A DNA stretch of 21,031 bases from Pseudomonadota bacterium. GTDB lineage: Bacteria > Desulfobacterota > Desulfovibrionia > Desulfovibrionales > Desulfovibrionaceae. The notes beneath the pieces are model-generated. The model was not told where the DNA came from, searched no databases, and was given only the letters and a program-made list of their open reading frames with translations. Both the position numbers and the translations under genes were made by a program. Of the stretch, positions 14,386 to 21,031 are shown piece after piece (position 1 is the stretch's first letter; each line of letters begins with the position of its first letter). The stretch spans positions 1-21,031 of the forward strand of contig JAFABC010000185.1 in NCBI GenBank assembly GCA_023426275.1, written 5' to 3'.

Positions 14386-15912
14386 GTGACAACAGCATCC
14401 ATTCTGGCCGTGCTCGGAGCCTGGCTCGGTTTTGCCAACCCCGTGTACCGCCTGCCCATCCTGGCCCTGGCCCTGCCCGCCGGACTGGCCTTTGCCGCCG
14501 CCCGCGCGCCCTCGACCAAAGCCGCGGCCAAGGCGGGATTCTACATCGGCGCGGTGTCCTCCTGCGCGAGCCTGTATTGGACGGCCCTGCCCCTGCACGA
14601 CTACGGCAACATCCCCTGGCTGCTGGCCCTGCCCGCGCCGGTGCTCATGAGCATGGTGCTGGGGCTGTACACCATGATCCTGGCCGTGGTGCTGCGCCTG
14701 GGGGCCAGACGCCTTTCCCCCTGGTTTTTCGGACCATTTTGCGCCCTGGCCTGGGCCTGCATGGAAATCGCCCGGGGCACGCTGCTGACGGGCTTTCCCT
14801 GGCTCACCCTGGCCGCGGCGCTGTCGCCCTGGCCGGCGACGATCCAGGGCGCGGCCTACATCGGGGCCTACGGCCTGTCCGGCCTGCTGGCCGGGCTCGC
14901 CGCCTGGCCGACGGTCTGCGGACCGCTCTCCCGCCAGGGCATGACCGCCGTGCTGCTGCTGATCGGCCTGTTTTTTTTCGGCAACATGCGCGCCGACGCC
15001 CCGCCCCCGAAAGACGGCTCCATCCACGCCACCATCATCCAGGGCAACGTGGACCAAAGCCGCAAATGGGACCCGGATTCCCAGCTCGACACCGTGGAAA
15101 AATACATTTCCCTGTCCACCCGCTCGCTCAAGGACGCGCCGAGCAATCTGCTGGTGTGGCCCGAGACGACCATGCCGTTCTACTTCCAGGACCACGGTCC
15201 CCTGGCCCAGCGCGTCATGGATTTCGTGGCCAAGTCCGGCACACCCCTCGTCTTCGGCGCGCCGGCCTATGAACGCACCGGGGACGGTCCCGTACTGTAC
15301 AACCGGGCCTACCTGCTGACGCCTACGGGCGAGGAGTCGTATTACGACAAGGAACACCTCGTTCCCTTTGGCGAATACATCCCCTTTGGCACGTATCTGC
15401 CCTTCATCCACAAGCTGGTGGACGGCGTGGGCGACTTCCGGCGGGGCCACTCCGAGGGGCCGTTGCGCGTGGGCAACCTTGCCCTGGGAATGCTCATCTG
15501 CTATGAAGCAATCTTTCCGGAATTGGCGCAACAACGCGTGGACGCCGGGGCCAACCTCCTTGTCAACATCTCGAACGACTCCTGGTTCGGCGACTCCGCC
15601 GCCCCACGCCAGCATCTTGACGTGGCCCTGCTCCGGGCCGTGGAACAGGGTCGGGCCATCATCCGGGGCACCAACTCGGGCATTTCCGCCGTGATCAACC
15701 CCCGGGGCCGCATCATGGCGCAGGGCGGACTTTTCACCACCCTGTCCCTGCCGTGTCCGGAGGTGCCCATCGTGTCGGAAACGACCTGGTTCCATCGCCA
15801 CTACACGCTTCTCGGCTGGCTCATTCCCTGCCTTTTCGCGGCCATGCTTCTTGGCGTGGCCATCCTGCCCGAGCGTCGCGACGTCCAGGCCGGACGTATG
15901 AAACCCTATTAA
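14386..15912 (+). CDS. lnt: Apolipoprotein N-acyltransferase Lnt
   Basis: 508 aa from GTG 14386 (weak Shine-Dalgarno). It is an inner-membrane enzyme that adds the third acyl chain to the N-terminal Cys of lipoproteins. Residues 1-200 are a run of hydrophobic helices (about 5-38, 50-70, 76-105, 112-128, 150-175, 186-200), then a periplasmic nitrilase-fold domain, then a final helix (about 476-497). The catalytic triad is clear: E260 in WPETTMP, K322 in YYDKEHLVPFGEYIP and C372 in LICYEAIFPE. Later family motifs LLVNISNDSWFG and the AIIRGTNSGIS block are present. The length matches E. coli Lnt (512 aa). It follows corC and precedes prfB by 14 nt. Confidence 0.97.
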   Translation: MTTASILAVLGAWLGFANPVYRLPILALALPAGLAFAAARAPSTKAAAKAGFYIGAVSSCASLYWTALPLHDYGNIPWLLALPAPVLMSMVLGLYTMILAVVLRLGARRLSPWFFGPFCALAWACMEIARGTLLTGFPWLTLAAALSPWPATIQGAAYIGAYGLSGLLAGLAAWPTVCGPLSRQGMTAVLLLIGLFFFGNMRADAPPPKDGSIHATIIQGNVDQSRKWDPDSQLDTVEKYISLSTRSLKDAPSNLLVWPETTMPFYFQDHGPLAQRVMDFVAKSGTPLVFGAPAYERTGDGPVLYNRAYLLTPTGEESYYDKEHLVPFGEYIPFGTYLPFIHKLVDGVGDFRRGHSEGPLRVGNLALGMLICYEAIFPELAQQRVDAGANLLVNISNDSWFGDSAAPRQHLDVALLRAVEQGRAIIRGTNSGISAVINPRGRIMAQGGLFTTLSLPCPEVPIVSETTWFHRHYTLLGWLIPCLFAAMLLGVAILPERRDVQAGRMKPY

Positions 15913-15926
15913 GTGAGTGATCATCC

Positions 15927-17031
15927 ATGTTGCAATACGCGGAACTGCGCACGCTTGGTTCGGAGCTTCAGACCAAATTCGATGAATTCTGGAGGCGTCT
16001 TTGACCTGGAGCAAACCCGAAAACGCCTTGCCGAAATCGAAGCCGAGCTGGCCAAGCCCGGCGCCTGGGACGCGCCGGAGCGCCTGACCCCGGTCCTGCG
16101 CGAGAAAAGCGCCCTGACAGGCAAGATCGAAAACGGCGAAAAGCTGGCCGCCGCCCGGGAAGACCTGGACGAGTGGCTGGGACTGGCCAAGGACGACGCC
16201 AGCCCCGAAGTGCTCGAAGCCCTGGACGAGCAGATCTCGGTGCTTGGCGAACAGTTGGCCGACGCCGAACTGGCCGCCTTTTTCGGTCCCAAGGACAACG
16301 CCGACGCCATCGTGGAAATCCACCCCGGCGCGGGCGGCACCGAGGCCCAGGACTGGGCCGAGATGCTGCTGCGCATGTATCGGCGCTGGGCCGAGCGCAA
16401 GCAGTTCGACGTCAAGCTCCTCGACTCCCTGCCGGGCGACGAGGCCGGCATCAAAAGCGTGACCCTGCAGATTTCCGGGCCCTACGCCTACGGCCTGCTG
16501 GCCGCCGAAAAGGGCATCCACCGGCTCATCCGCATCTCGCCCTTTGACTCGTCCGGCCGGCGGCACACCTCGTTCGCCTCGGTCGACGTCTACCCGGACG
16601 CGGGCATCGACATCGACATCGACATCAAGGAAGACGACCTGCGCATCGACGTGTTCCGGGCCTCGGGACCGGGCGGACAGCACGTCAACAAGACCTCCTC
16701 GGCCATCCGCATCACCCACCTGCCCACCAATATCGTGGTGCAGTGCCAAAACGAAAAATCGCAACACCGAAACCGCGAAACGGCCATGAAAGTGTTAAAG
16801 GCCAGACTCTACGATCTGGAGCTCAAAAAGCTGCAAGCCGAAAAGCAGGAGAGCTACGACGCCAAAAACGCCATTGGCTTCGGCTCCCAGATAAGGACCT
16901 ACACCATGCAGCCCTATCGTCTGGTCAAGGACCACCGCACCGGCGTCGAGGTCGGCGATGTCGAGGCCGTGCTCGACGGCGACCTGGACAAATTCATACG
17001 CGGCTTTCTGCTGCGGGGCGGCAATGCCTAA
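15927..17031 (+). CDS. prfB: Peptide chain release factor 2 (programmed +1 frameshift)
   Basis: 367 aa after the frameshift. Frame 1 runs from ATG 15927 through 25 codons (MLQYAELRTLGSEL... ending RRL) to CTT (15999-16001) then TGA (16002-16004). A +1 slip on CTT makes the ribosome read GAC (16003-16005) and continue DLEQTRKRL to TAA 17029-17031. The product reads UAA and UGA stop codons. RF2 identity is shown by the SPF tripeptide (204-206) and GGQ (249-251), within one residue of their E. coli positions. The frame-2 sequence alone also has an upstream ATG (15913), but that would give a non-RF2 N-terminus. The first-frame UGA makes expression autoregulated by RF2 level. The last 8 nt overlap the next gene. 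Confidence 0.97.
15991..16005 (+). promoter_or_regulatory. prfB programmed +1 frameshift site
   Basis: The internal Shine-Dalgarno-like GGAGG (15991-15995) is followed by 3 nt, then the slippery codon CTT, the stop TGA and C (CTTTGAC). The 3-nt spacing and the CTTTGAC core match the classical E. coli prfB element. Confidence 0.95.
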
Positions 17032-17884
17032 GCCTCCACCGCCCCTGGACGCGAACCAGGAAGAACTGCTGGCCGAGCTGGCCACCCTGCGGCGCATGCT
17101 CGCGCAGGTGGAAAAGCCGCCCTGCGCCGCCTCCGACGGCCTGATCATCATGCGCCTTTGCACGGGGCTCGATCTGGCCTGCTGGGAAACGCTCTCGCAC
17201 CGGCGGGAGCTGCGGGACTGGCTGGCCCTGCCCCTGTCGGCCGATCCGCTGCCCTTTCTCACGCGCATCCAGAACAGCCTGCGGGAACTGGTCTTCCTGT
17301 CCGAACACGATCCGCTGACCCGGCTGTACAACCGGGGGGCCTTTGACCGCATTCTGGCCGCCGAACTCATCCGCTCCGCCCGGGCCAGCCAGTCCCTGGC
17401 CCTGGTGCTGTTCGATCTCGACGACTTCAAGACGATCAACGACACCTACGGCCATCCCTGTGGCGACCGGGTGCTCGAAACCGTCGGCTCACTGCTCCAG
17501 GCCGAAAAGCGTTCCTACGACACGGCGGCCCGGGTGGGGGGCGAGGAATTCGCCCTTATTTTGCCAAGCGTCGGCCTGGTCCGGGCGCAGATGGTCATCG
17601 ACCGCATCCTGGAGGCGGTGCGCAGCCTGAAAATCGTCTGCAACGGCGTGGACACCCCGCTGCACATCACCATCTCCGCCGGTCTGGCCATCACCAAGGG
17701 CAAAATGAGCACCTCGACGGAAAAACTGTACTCCCTGGCCGACGCGGCCCTGTATCAGGCCAAGGCGGCGGGCAAGGACCGCGTCGTGGCCGCGCCCATC
17801 GCGGACCTGACCGGCCCGCCCGAGAAAACACTGGTGCGCGCCGACGAAAAACGCTTTCTTTTTACGGGATCAACCAAAGGATAA
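17024..17884 (+). CDS. Diguanylate cyclase (GGEEF) with intact inhibitory site
   Basis: 286 aa, ATG 17024, overlapping the end of prfB by 8 nt. Residues 1-90 form an N-terminal helical region with no recognised domain (PPPPLDANQEELLAELATLR, then a CTGLDLACWETL segment). The GGDEF domain spans about 92-258: DPLTRLYNRGAF (96-107), metal-binding D131 in LFDLDDFKTIND, FKTINDTYGHPCGD, and the active-site GGEEF at 172-176. The RxxD allosteric I-site is R163-S-Y-D166, exactly five residues before GGEEF, so product inhibition is expected. It makes c-di-GMP from two GTP in the cytoplasm. No membrane or sensor domain is obvious. Neighbouring c-di-GMP elements are the PilZ protein upstream and the FlhG-like ATPase gene 7 nt downstream. 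Confidence 0.93.
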   Translation: MPKPPPPLDANQEELLAELATLRRMLAQVEKPPCAASDGLIIMRLCTGLDLACWETLSHRRELRDWLALPLSADPLPFLTRIQNSLRELVFLSEHDPLTRLYNRGAFDRILAAELIRSARASQSLALVLFDLDDFKTINDTYGHPCGDRVLETVGSLLQAEKRSYDTAARVGGEEFALILPSVGLVRAQMVIDRILEAVRSLKIVCNGVDTPLHITISAGLAITKGKMSTSTEKLYSLADAALYQAKAAGKDRVVAAPIADLTGPPEKTLVRADEKRFLFTGSTKG

Positions 17885-17891
17885 GGCGCGT

Positions 17892-18722
17892 ATGTCTCAA
17901 GTCATCAATCCCAACACCTCCCTGTCCGTGGCCATTTTGAGCGGCAAGGGCGGCGTGGGGAAAACGAATCTCGCCCTCAACATGAGCTACGCCTTGTTCC
18001 GAGCCGGTCACCGGGTCCTGCTCATGGACTTCGACGTGGGACTGGCCAACGTGGACGTGCTGCTCGGCCTGTCGCCGGAAAAAAACCTGCAGGACCTCTT
18101 CCGCCCCGACGTGACGGCCGGGGAGGTCATGGTGCCGGTCGAGGAAGGCGGCTTCGACTTCCTGCCGGCGGCCAGCGGCGTGCCCGAACTCCTGGAAATG
18201 GACGACGACATGCGCGAGGTGCTCTTCCAAAAGCTCAACACCTCGTTTGGCGGCTACGACTATCTCATGCTCGACCTCGGGGCCGGCATCTCCCAGACCG
18301 TGCTGTCCGTGGCCGTCATGAGCCATCTGCGCGTGCTGGTCGTCACGCCCGAACCCACCTCGCTGACCGACAGCTACGCCGTCATCAAGGTGCTGCACAC
18401 CCAGTACGGCATCACCGACTTCCACATTTTGGTCAACCAGGTGGACTCCCCGGCCGACACCAAGGCCACCTTCACCCGGCTGTCGGCGGCCTGCCAGCAT
18501 TTCCTGGGGTTTTCCCCGGAGCTGCTCGGCGGCGTGCGCGCCGACCCGGCCCTGCCGGATGCCGTGCGCCGGCAGATTCCGCTCATGCGCCACGCCCCGC
18601 GCAGCCCGGCCGCCCAGGACATCCTGGCCGGAGCCGTCAAGCTGCACCGCATCCGGCAAAGCCGCGAGGAGGCCTTGCGCAACATGCCGCTGCTGGGAAA
18701 AATTCCCCGAATTCGCAAGTAA
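17892..18722 (+). CDS. flhG: FlhG/MinD-family ATPase (flagellar number regulator type)
   Basis: 276 aa, ATG 17892, preceded by an AGGATAAGG site. It is a deviant-Walker ParA/MinD ATPase: Walker A GKGGVGKT (18-25), D46/D48 in LMDFDVGLANVDVLLGL (A' motif) and the switch II/Walker B strand LMLDLGAG (125-132). TPEPTSLTDSYA (152-163) is typical of FlhG/FleN rather than MinD. The C-terminus is a basic helix (LHRIRQSREEALRN) that could act as a membrane-targeting amphipathic segment. The N-terminus lacks the DQAxxLR motif that FlhG uses to stimulate FlhF. No flagellar genes are in the window, so assignment to FlhG rests on sequence only; a generic MinD-like role remains possible. Confidence 0.82.
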   Translation: MSQVINPNTSLSVAILSGKGGVGKTNLALNMSYALFRAGHRVLLMDFDVGLANVDVLLGLSPEKNLQDLFRPDVTAGEVMVPVEEGGFDFLPAASGVPELLEMDDDMREVLFQKLNTSFGGYDYLMLDLGAGISQTVLSVAVMSHLRVLVVTPEPTSLTDSYAVIKVLHTQYGITDFHILVNQVDSPADTKATFTRLSAACQHFLGFSPELLGGVRADPALPDAVRRQIPLMRHAPRSPAAQDILAGAVKLHRIRQSREEALRNMPLLGKIPRIRK

Positions 18723-18752
18723 CGCTTGACGGAGAACGGTTTATTTCGGCAA

Positions 18753-18761
18753 TGGTATGAA
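18753..18761 (+). promoter_or_regulatory. Possible extended -10 promoter for the HU/IHF gene
   Basis: TGGTATGAA fits the extended -10 form (TGn plus a -10 hexamer) about 75 nt before the start codon. A TTGACG (18726-18731) lies 24 nt upstream of the hexamer, too far for a normal -35. Confidence 0.35.
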
Positions 18762-18834
18762 ATAGATGGACGATTGCTTACCCGCCGCCTCCTGGCGGAC
18801 CGTGGCAAACAGTCAACAGCGCGAGGATCATGCG

Positions 18835-19110
18835 ATGAACAAAAGCGAACTCATCAAGACCCTGGCCGAAACCAAGGACCTGCACATCGACGAGGCGGCG
18901 GACATCGTCAACGCCTTCGTCGACTCGGTCAAGCAGGCGCTCATAAACGAAGATCGTGTTGAAATTCGTGGGTTTGGCAGCTTCAAGATCAAGGAATACA
19001 AGGGGTATACCGGACGCAATCCCAAGTCCGGCGACGTCGTGTCCGTGGCGCCCAAAAAGCTCCCCTTCTTCCGTCCCGGCAAGGAACTCAAGGAATACCT
19101 TAACAGCTAG
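18835..19110 (+). CDS. HU/IHF-family DNA-binding protein
   Basis: 91 aa, ATG 18835, with GAGGA upstream. It is a nucleoid-associated DNA-bending protein that acts as a dimer. The alpha-helical dimerisation part (1-40; MNKSELIKTLAETKDLHIDE) leads to VEIRGFGSFKIKEYKGYTGRNP. The beta-arm tip carries the conserved GRNPKSG, and the C-terminal KKLPFFRPGKELKEYLN is the family ending. The PFF-PGKEL form is closer to IHF-type than to classical HU, so either subunit label is possible. The downstream UshA-like gene starts only 8 nt after its stop, so the two probably share a transcript. There are 112 nt without a gene before it. Confidence 0.93.
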   Translation: MNKSELIKTLAETKDLHIDEAADIVNAFVDSVKQALINEDRVEIRGFGSFKIKEYKGYTGRNPKSGDVVSVAPKKLPFFRPGKELKEYLNS

Positions 19111-19118
19111 CTGGAATC

Positions 19119-19985
19119 ATGACTATTTTTCGTACGCTTTTCGCTGTCCTGGCCGTTTTGGCCATGACCGCCTTCCCGGCTTTGGCCGCCGATCCGGTCC
19201 TGACCATCGCCTTTGCCGGCAACACCTACGGCTACTACGACCCGTGTCCCACCTGCGGCCCCCAGAAACTCGGCGGGCTGGCCCGGCGTTCCACCTTCAT
19301 CAAGCAGCTGCGCCAGCAGCCGCCCACCGCCGGCAAGACCCTGGTCGTGGCCGGGGCGTGGGAGTTTCTGCCCGAGGTCGCGGCGGCGCCGCCGGAGCCG
19401 GCCAAGCTGCCGGCCGTGGCCAAGGCCCACGAACGCCTGGGCTATGATGTTTTTGTCCTGACGCCCGACGAGGTGAAGGTGCTCGCCGCCAACAAGGCCG
19501 CGCCGCCCAAGGACGCGGTCGTCCTCGACCAGTCGCCGTCCACCCGGATCATGACCATCGGCGGCAAATCCGTCGGCATCGTGCTCTTTCCCATGCCCCG
19601 GGACATCAGCGCCCCGGTCAGCAACAAGCTGATGGAGGCGACGACCAAGGCCGCGGAGGCCCTGCGGGACAAGGTCGCACTGGTCGTGGGCGTAAGCCCC
19701 TGGGGCGCCATCGACGAGGAAGCCTTCATCAACACCCATCCCGGCGTCGTGGACGTGCTGCTCGGCAGCGGCGGCGGCTCGGGTTTCGCTTCGCGCACGT
19801 CCAAAAACGGCAGAACCTTGTGGACCCGGGCCTACATCAAGGGCAAGACCATCAACCGCCTGGATCTGCTGGCCTGGCCGGATACGAAGGATTTCACCTG
19901 GAAGATCGGCGCGAACTTTACCGCCAAGGTCCAGCCCCTGGATCAGGCGTTTCCCCAGGACGCGGCCATCGAAGGGCTGTTCTAA
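19119..19985 (+). CDS. Exported UshA-like protein, Cys form (CPTC), metal ligands lost
   Basis: 288 aa, ATG 19119, with a Sec signal peptide (MTIFRTLFAVLAVLAM, cleavage likely after ALA near residue 23-24). The fold follows the UshA/5'-nucleotidase metallophosphatase order, but the ligand motifs are replaced: TNDxHG becomes AGNTYG (33-38), the GD motif becomes AGAWEF (78-83), GNHE becomes TPDE (115-118), the H of the SH-type motif becomes VSPWG (192-196), and GGHxH becomes LGSGGG (215-220). The flanking GGLARR (52-57) is kept. Two cysteines, C43 and C46 (CPTC), sit in the first active-site loop and are the only cysteines. Phosphatase activity is therefore unlikely and a periplasmic thiol/redox or metal-binding role is more likely (inference). 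It is paralogous to the next gene, which starts 38 nt downstream. Confidence 0.85.
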   Translation: MTIFRTLFAVLAVLAMTAFPALAADPVLTIAFAGNTYGYYDPCPTCGPQKLGGLARRSTFIKQLRQQPPTAGKTLVVAGAWEFLPEVAAAPPEPAKLPAVAKAHERLGYDVFVLTPDEVKVLAANKAAPPKDAVVLDQSPSTRIMTIGGKSVGIVLFPMPRDISAPVSNKLMEATTKAAEALRDKVALVVGVSPWGAIDEEAFINTHPGVVDVLLGSGGGSGFASRTSKNGRTLWTRAYIKGKTINRLDLLAWPDTKDFTWKIGANFTAKVQPLDQAFPQDAAIEGLF

Positions 19986-20023
19986 CACACTGTTTCCGCT
20001 CAACCTTCCGCGAGGCTCCCATC

Positions 20024-20905
20024 GTGCCCAAGTCGTTTTTCCGCACCTTGTCGAGCGCCGTGGCCCTGGCCCTCGGGCTCGCCGTCACCCCGGCGGCCCG
20101 GGCGGCCGAGCCGCTGGCCGTCATCCTTTTCACCGGCAACACCTACGGCAACGTCGCGCCGTGCCCCTCCTGAGGCGGCCACCTCATCGGCGGGCTGGCC
20201 CGGCGGGCCGCCTTCATCAAAACCCTGCGTGACGCCCCTTCCCTGCACGACAAAATCCTGCTGTTGGCCTGCCCGTTCGAGGTGCTCCCCGACGGCCCGG
20301 AGGCCAAGCCCGCGGCAACGGTCTTGCCCGGACTGGTCAAGGCCCTGGACATGATCGGCTACGACGCCGGGGAGCTTAATCCCGACGAAGCAGCCTTCTT
20401 GCAAAAGGCCGGCGCGCCGCTGCCCGACCACTTCGCCACCCTTGGGCCAACGCCGCAAACACGGCTGCTGCACAAGGACGGCAGGACCTTTGGTCTTGTT
20501 TTCTTCCCGCCCTCGCCGGATCTCAAAAAGCCCGCGCCCGAAGACCTCGGCGACGCCGTGGCCAAGGCGGCGGCAAGCCTTCGCGGCAAGGCCGCCTGCA
20601 TCATCGGCCTGAGCGGCTGGGGCATGATCGACGAGGAAGCCTACCTGAAAGCCCATCCCGGCAGCCTCGACATCCTGCTCGGCAGCGGCCCCAACGCCGG
20701 GACGCCCGGCCGCGCCACGGCCGACGGCAAGACGCTGTGGTCGCGGGCCTACATCAAGGGCAAGACCGTCAACCGCCTGGACCTGTTCGCCCTGCCCGGC
20801 GCGCCCGGTTTCACCTGGAAGCCCGATGCCACCTTCAAGGCCACCGTCACCAGCCTCAACGAGACCTACCCCGCCGATCCGGCCGTGCAGCAACTTTTCC
20901 AGTAA
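20024..20905 (+). CDS. Exported UshA-like selenoprotein (CPSU, in-frame TGA read as selenocysteine)
   Basis: 293 codons if TGA 20171-20173 is decoded as Sec (residue 50). Start GTG 20024, with GAGG 8 nt upstream. Residues 1-28 are a Sec signal peptide (basic start, ALALGLAV core, AARAA cleavage region). The sequence then runs LFTGNTYGNVAPCPS-U-GGHLIGGLARRAAF and continues in frame without a stop to TAA 20903-20905. It aligns over its full length to the paralogue upstream: PCPSU faces PCPTC, GGLARR is shared, and both end in an R-AYIKGKT-NRLDL block. UshA-type metal motifs are replaced as in the paralogue (FTGNTYG, ACPFEV, NPDE at 119-122, LSGWG, LGSGPN). C47 and U50 form a CxxU pair. A short protein ending at codon 49 would be only a signal peptide plus one strand, and a pseudogene would not keep such clean coding downstream. 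Sec machinery genes are not in the window. Confidence 0.85.
20171..20173 (+). other. Recoded TGA codon (selenocysteine 50)
   Basis: This TGA lies in the CPxxU position of the CPTC motif of the upstream paralogue, with homologous sequence on both sides in the same frame. Confidence 0.83.
20174..20212 (+). promoter_or_regulatory. Candidate bacterial SECIS hairpin
   Basis: GGCGGCC (20174-20180), directly after the TGA, pairs perfectly with GGCCGCC (20206-20212). Inside, CGGG (20191-20194) and CCCG (20199-20202) form an apical hairpin with loop CTGG about 21 nt from the TGA, within the usual distance for bacterial SECIS elements. The Cys paralogue shares the inner part, which encodes GGLAR, but not the 7-bp outer stem. 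The sequence is GC-rich, so chance pairing is possible. Confidence 0.5.
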
Positions 20906-20918
20906 AAGAATGAAGAAA

Positions 20919-20978
20919 CGGGGCGGCGCCCCGCACCCCGCCGGGGGGATCATCCCCCCCGGCCCCCCTGGCAAGGGG
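20919..20978. repeat. Composite palindromic intergenic repeat, copy D
   Basis: A first hairpin has arms CGGGGC (20919-20924) and GCCCCG (20928-20933). ACCCCG follows, then a second palindrome with CCGGGGGG (20941-20948) and CCCCCCCGG (20954-20962) around ATCAT, then a C-rich tail and CAAGGGGGC. The layout matches copy A. It starts 14 nt after the selenoprotein stop and could act as a transcript-end structure, followed by CTCTTTT. Confidence 0.7.
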
Positions 20979-21031
20979 GCACTCTTTTCCACCAAACACC
21001 TTGCCCATCACCGCATCAACAACGTACCCTC

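Noticed and set aside
15913..16005. Treating prfB as a single-frame gene starting at the upstream ATG 15913, or as frameshifted by error
   Set aside because: The GGAGG-3nt-CTTTGAC element is the known programmed site, and the first-frame peptide has the RF2 N-terminal character.
14281..16767. Long minus-strand frame (over 800 codons) opposite lnt and prfB
   Set aside because: Low-complexity composition and exact overlap with two certain genes, lnt and prfB, on the other strand.
18726..18761. TTGACG and TATGAA as a normal -35/-10 pair before the HU/IHF gene
   Set aside because: The 24-nt spacer is too long; only the extended -10 reading was kept, at low confidence.
20171..20173. Reading the TGA as a nonsense mutation, pseudogene or two separate genes
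   Set aside because: Coding stays in one frame with paralogue-level similarity on both sides, the TGA faces a conserved redox Cys, and there is no plausible start for the second part upstream of the GGLARR block.

Overview
The window is very GC-rich and densely packed. It looks like the chromosome of a sulfate-reducing deltaproteobacterium of the Desulfovibrio/Solidesulfovibrio type. The support is inferential: a PxxKW-type cysteine-rich small protein, a UshA-like Cys/selenocysteine protein pair, a signalling operon rich in TPR proteins, and a G/C-palindrome intergenic repeat family. No phage, transposase, CRISPR, tRNA or rRNA was seen, so this reads as core chromosome.

Positions 1-5481 (minus strand) hold a five-gene signalling operon. 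In transcription order it encodes a TPR protein, a double-PAS histidine kinase with a four-cysteine cluster, a response regulator with a degenerate HD-GYP-like output domain, a pseudo-receiver/TPR protein, and an exported protein that runs off the left edge. Two junctions are ATGA/GTGA stop-start overlaps. Positions 5482-5874 have no gene but carry two copies of the repeat family.

Positions 5875-7831 hold a divergent purine-salvage pair: apt (minus) and an MTA/SAH deaminase-type amidohydrolase (plus). They are separated by a promoter region with a perfect 8-bp inverted repeat. Next come a solitary, strongly promoted and terminated PxxKW protein gene, an M20 metallopeptidase, a SAM methyltransferase and mnmG. 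The likely Shine-Dalgarno of mnmG lies inside a repeat copy. A membrane-anchored PilZ protein follows.

Positions 13485-18722 hold corC (TTG start), lnt, prfB with a classical programmed +1 frameshift, a GGEEF diguanylate cyclase overlapping the end of prfB, and an FlhG/MinD-like ATPase. Lipoprotein maturation, translation termination and c-di-GMP/flagellar control are thus closely linked.

Positions 18835-20905 hold an HU/IHF-family gene followed after 8 nt by two tandem exported paralogues. They resemble the UshA/5'-nucleotidase metallophosphatase fold, but every metal-ligand motif that could be aligned by eye is replaced. The first has a CPTC motif. In the second the matching codon is an in-frame TGA (CPSU), followed by uninterrupted homologous coding sequence and a perfect 7-bp stem that the Cys paralogue lacks. 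This is best read as a selenocysteine-containing member of a catalytically re-purposed UshA-like family, and it is the most interesting feature of the window.
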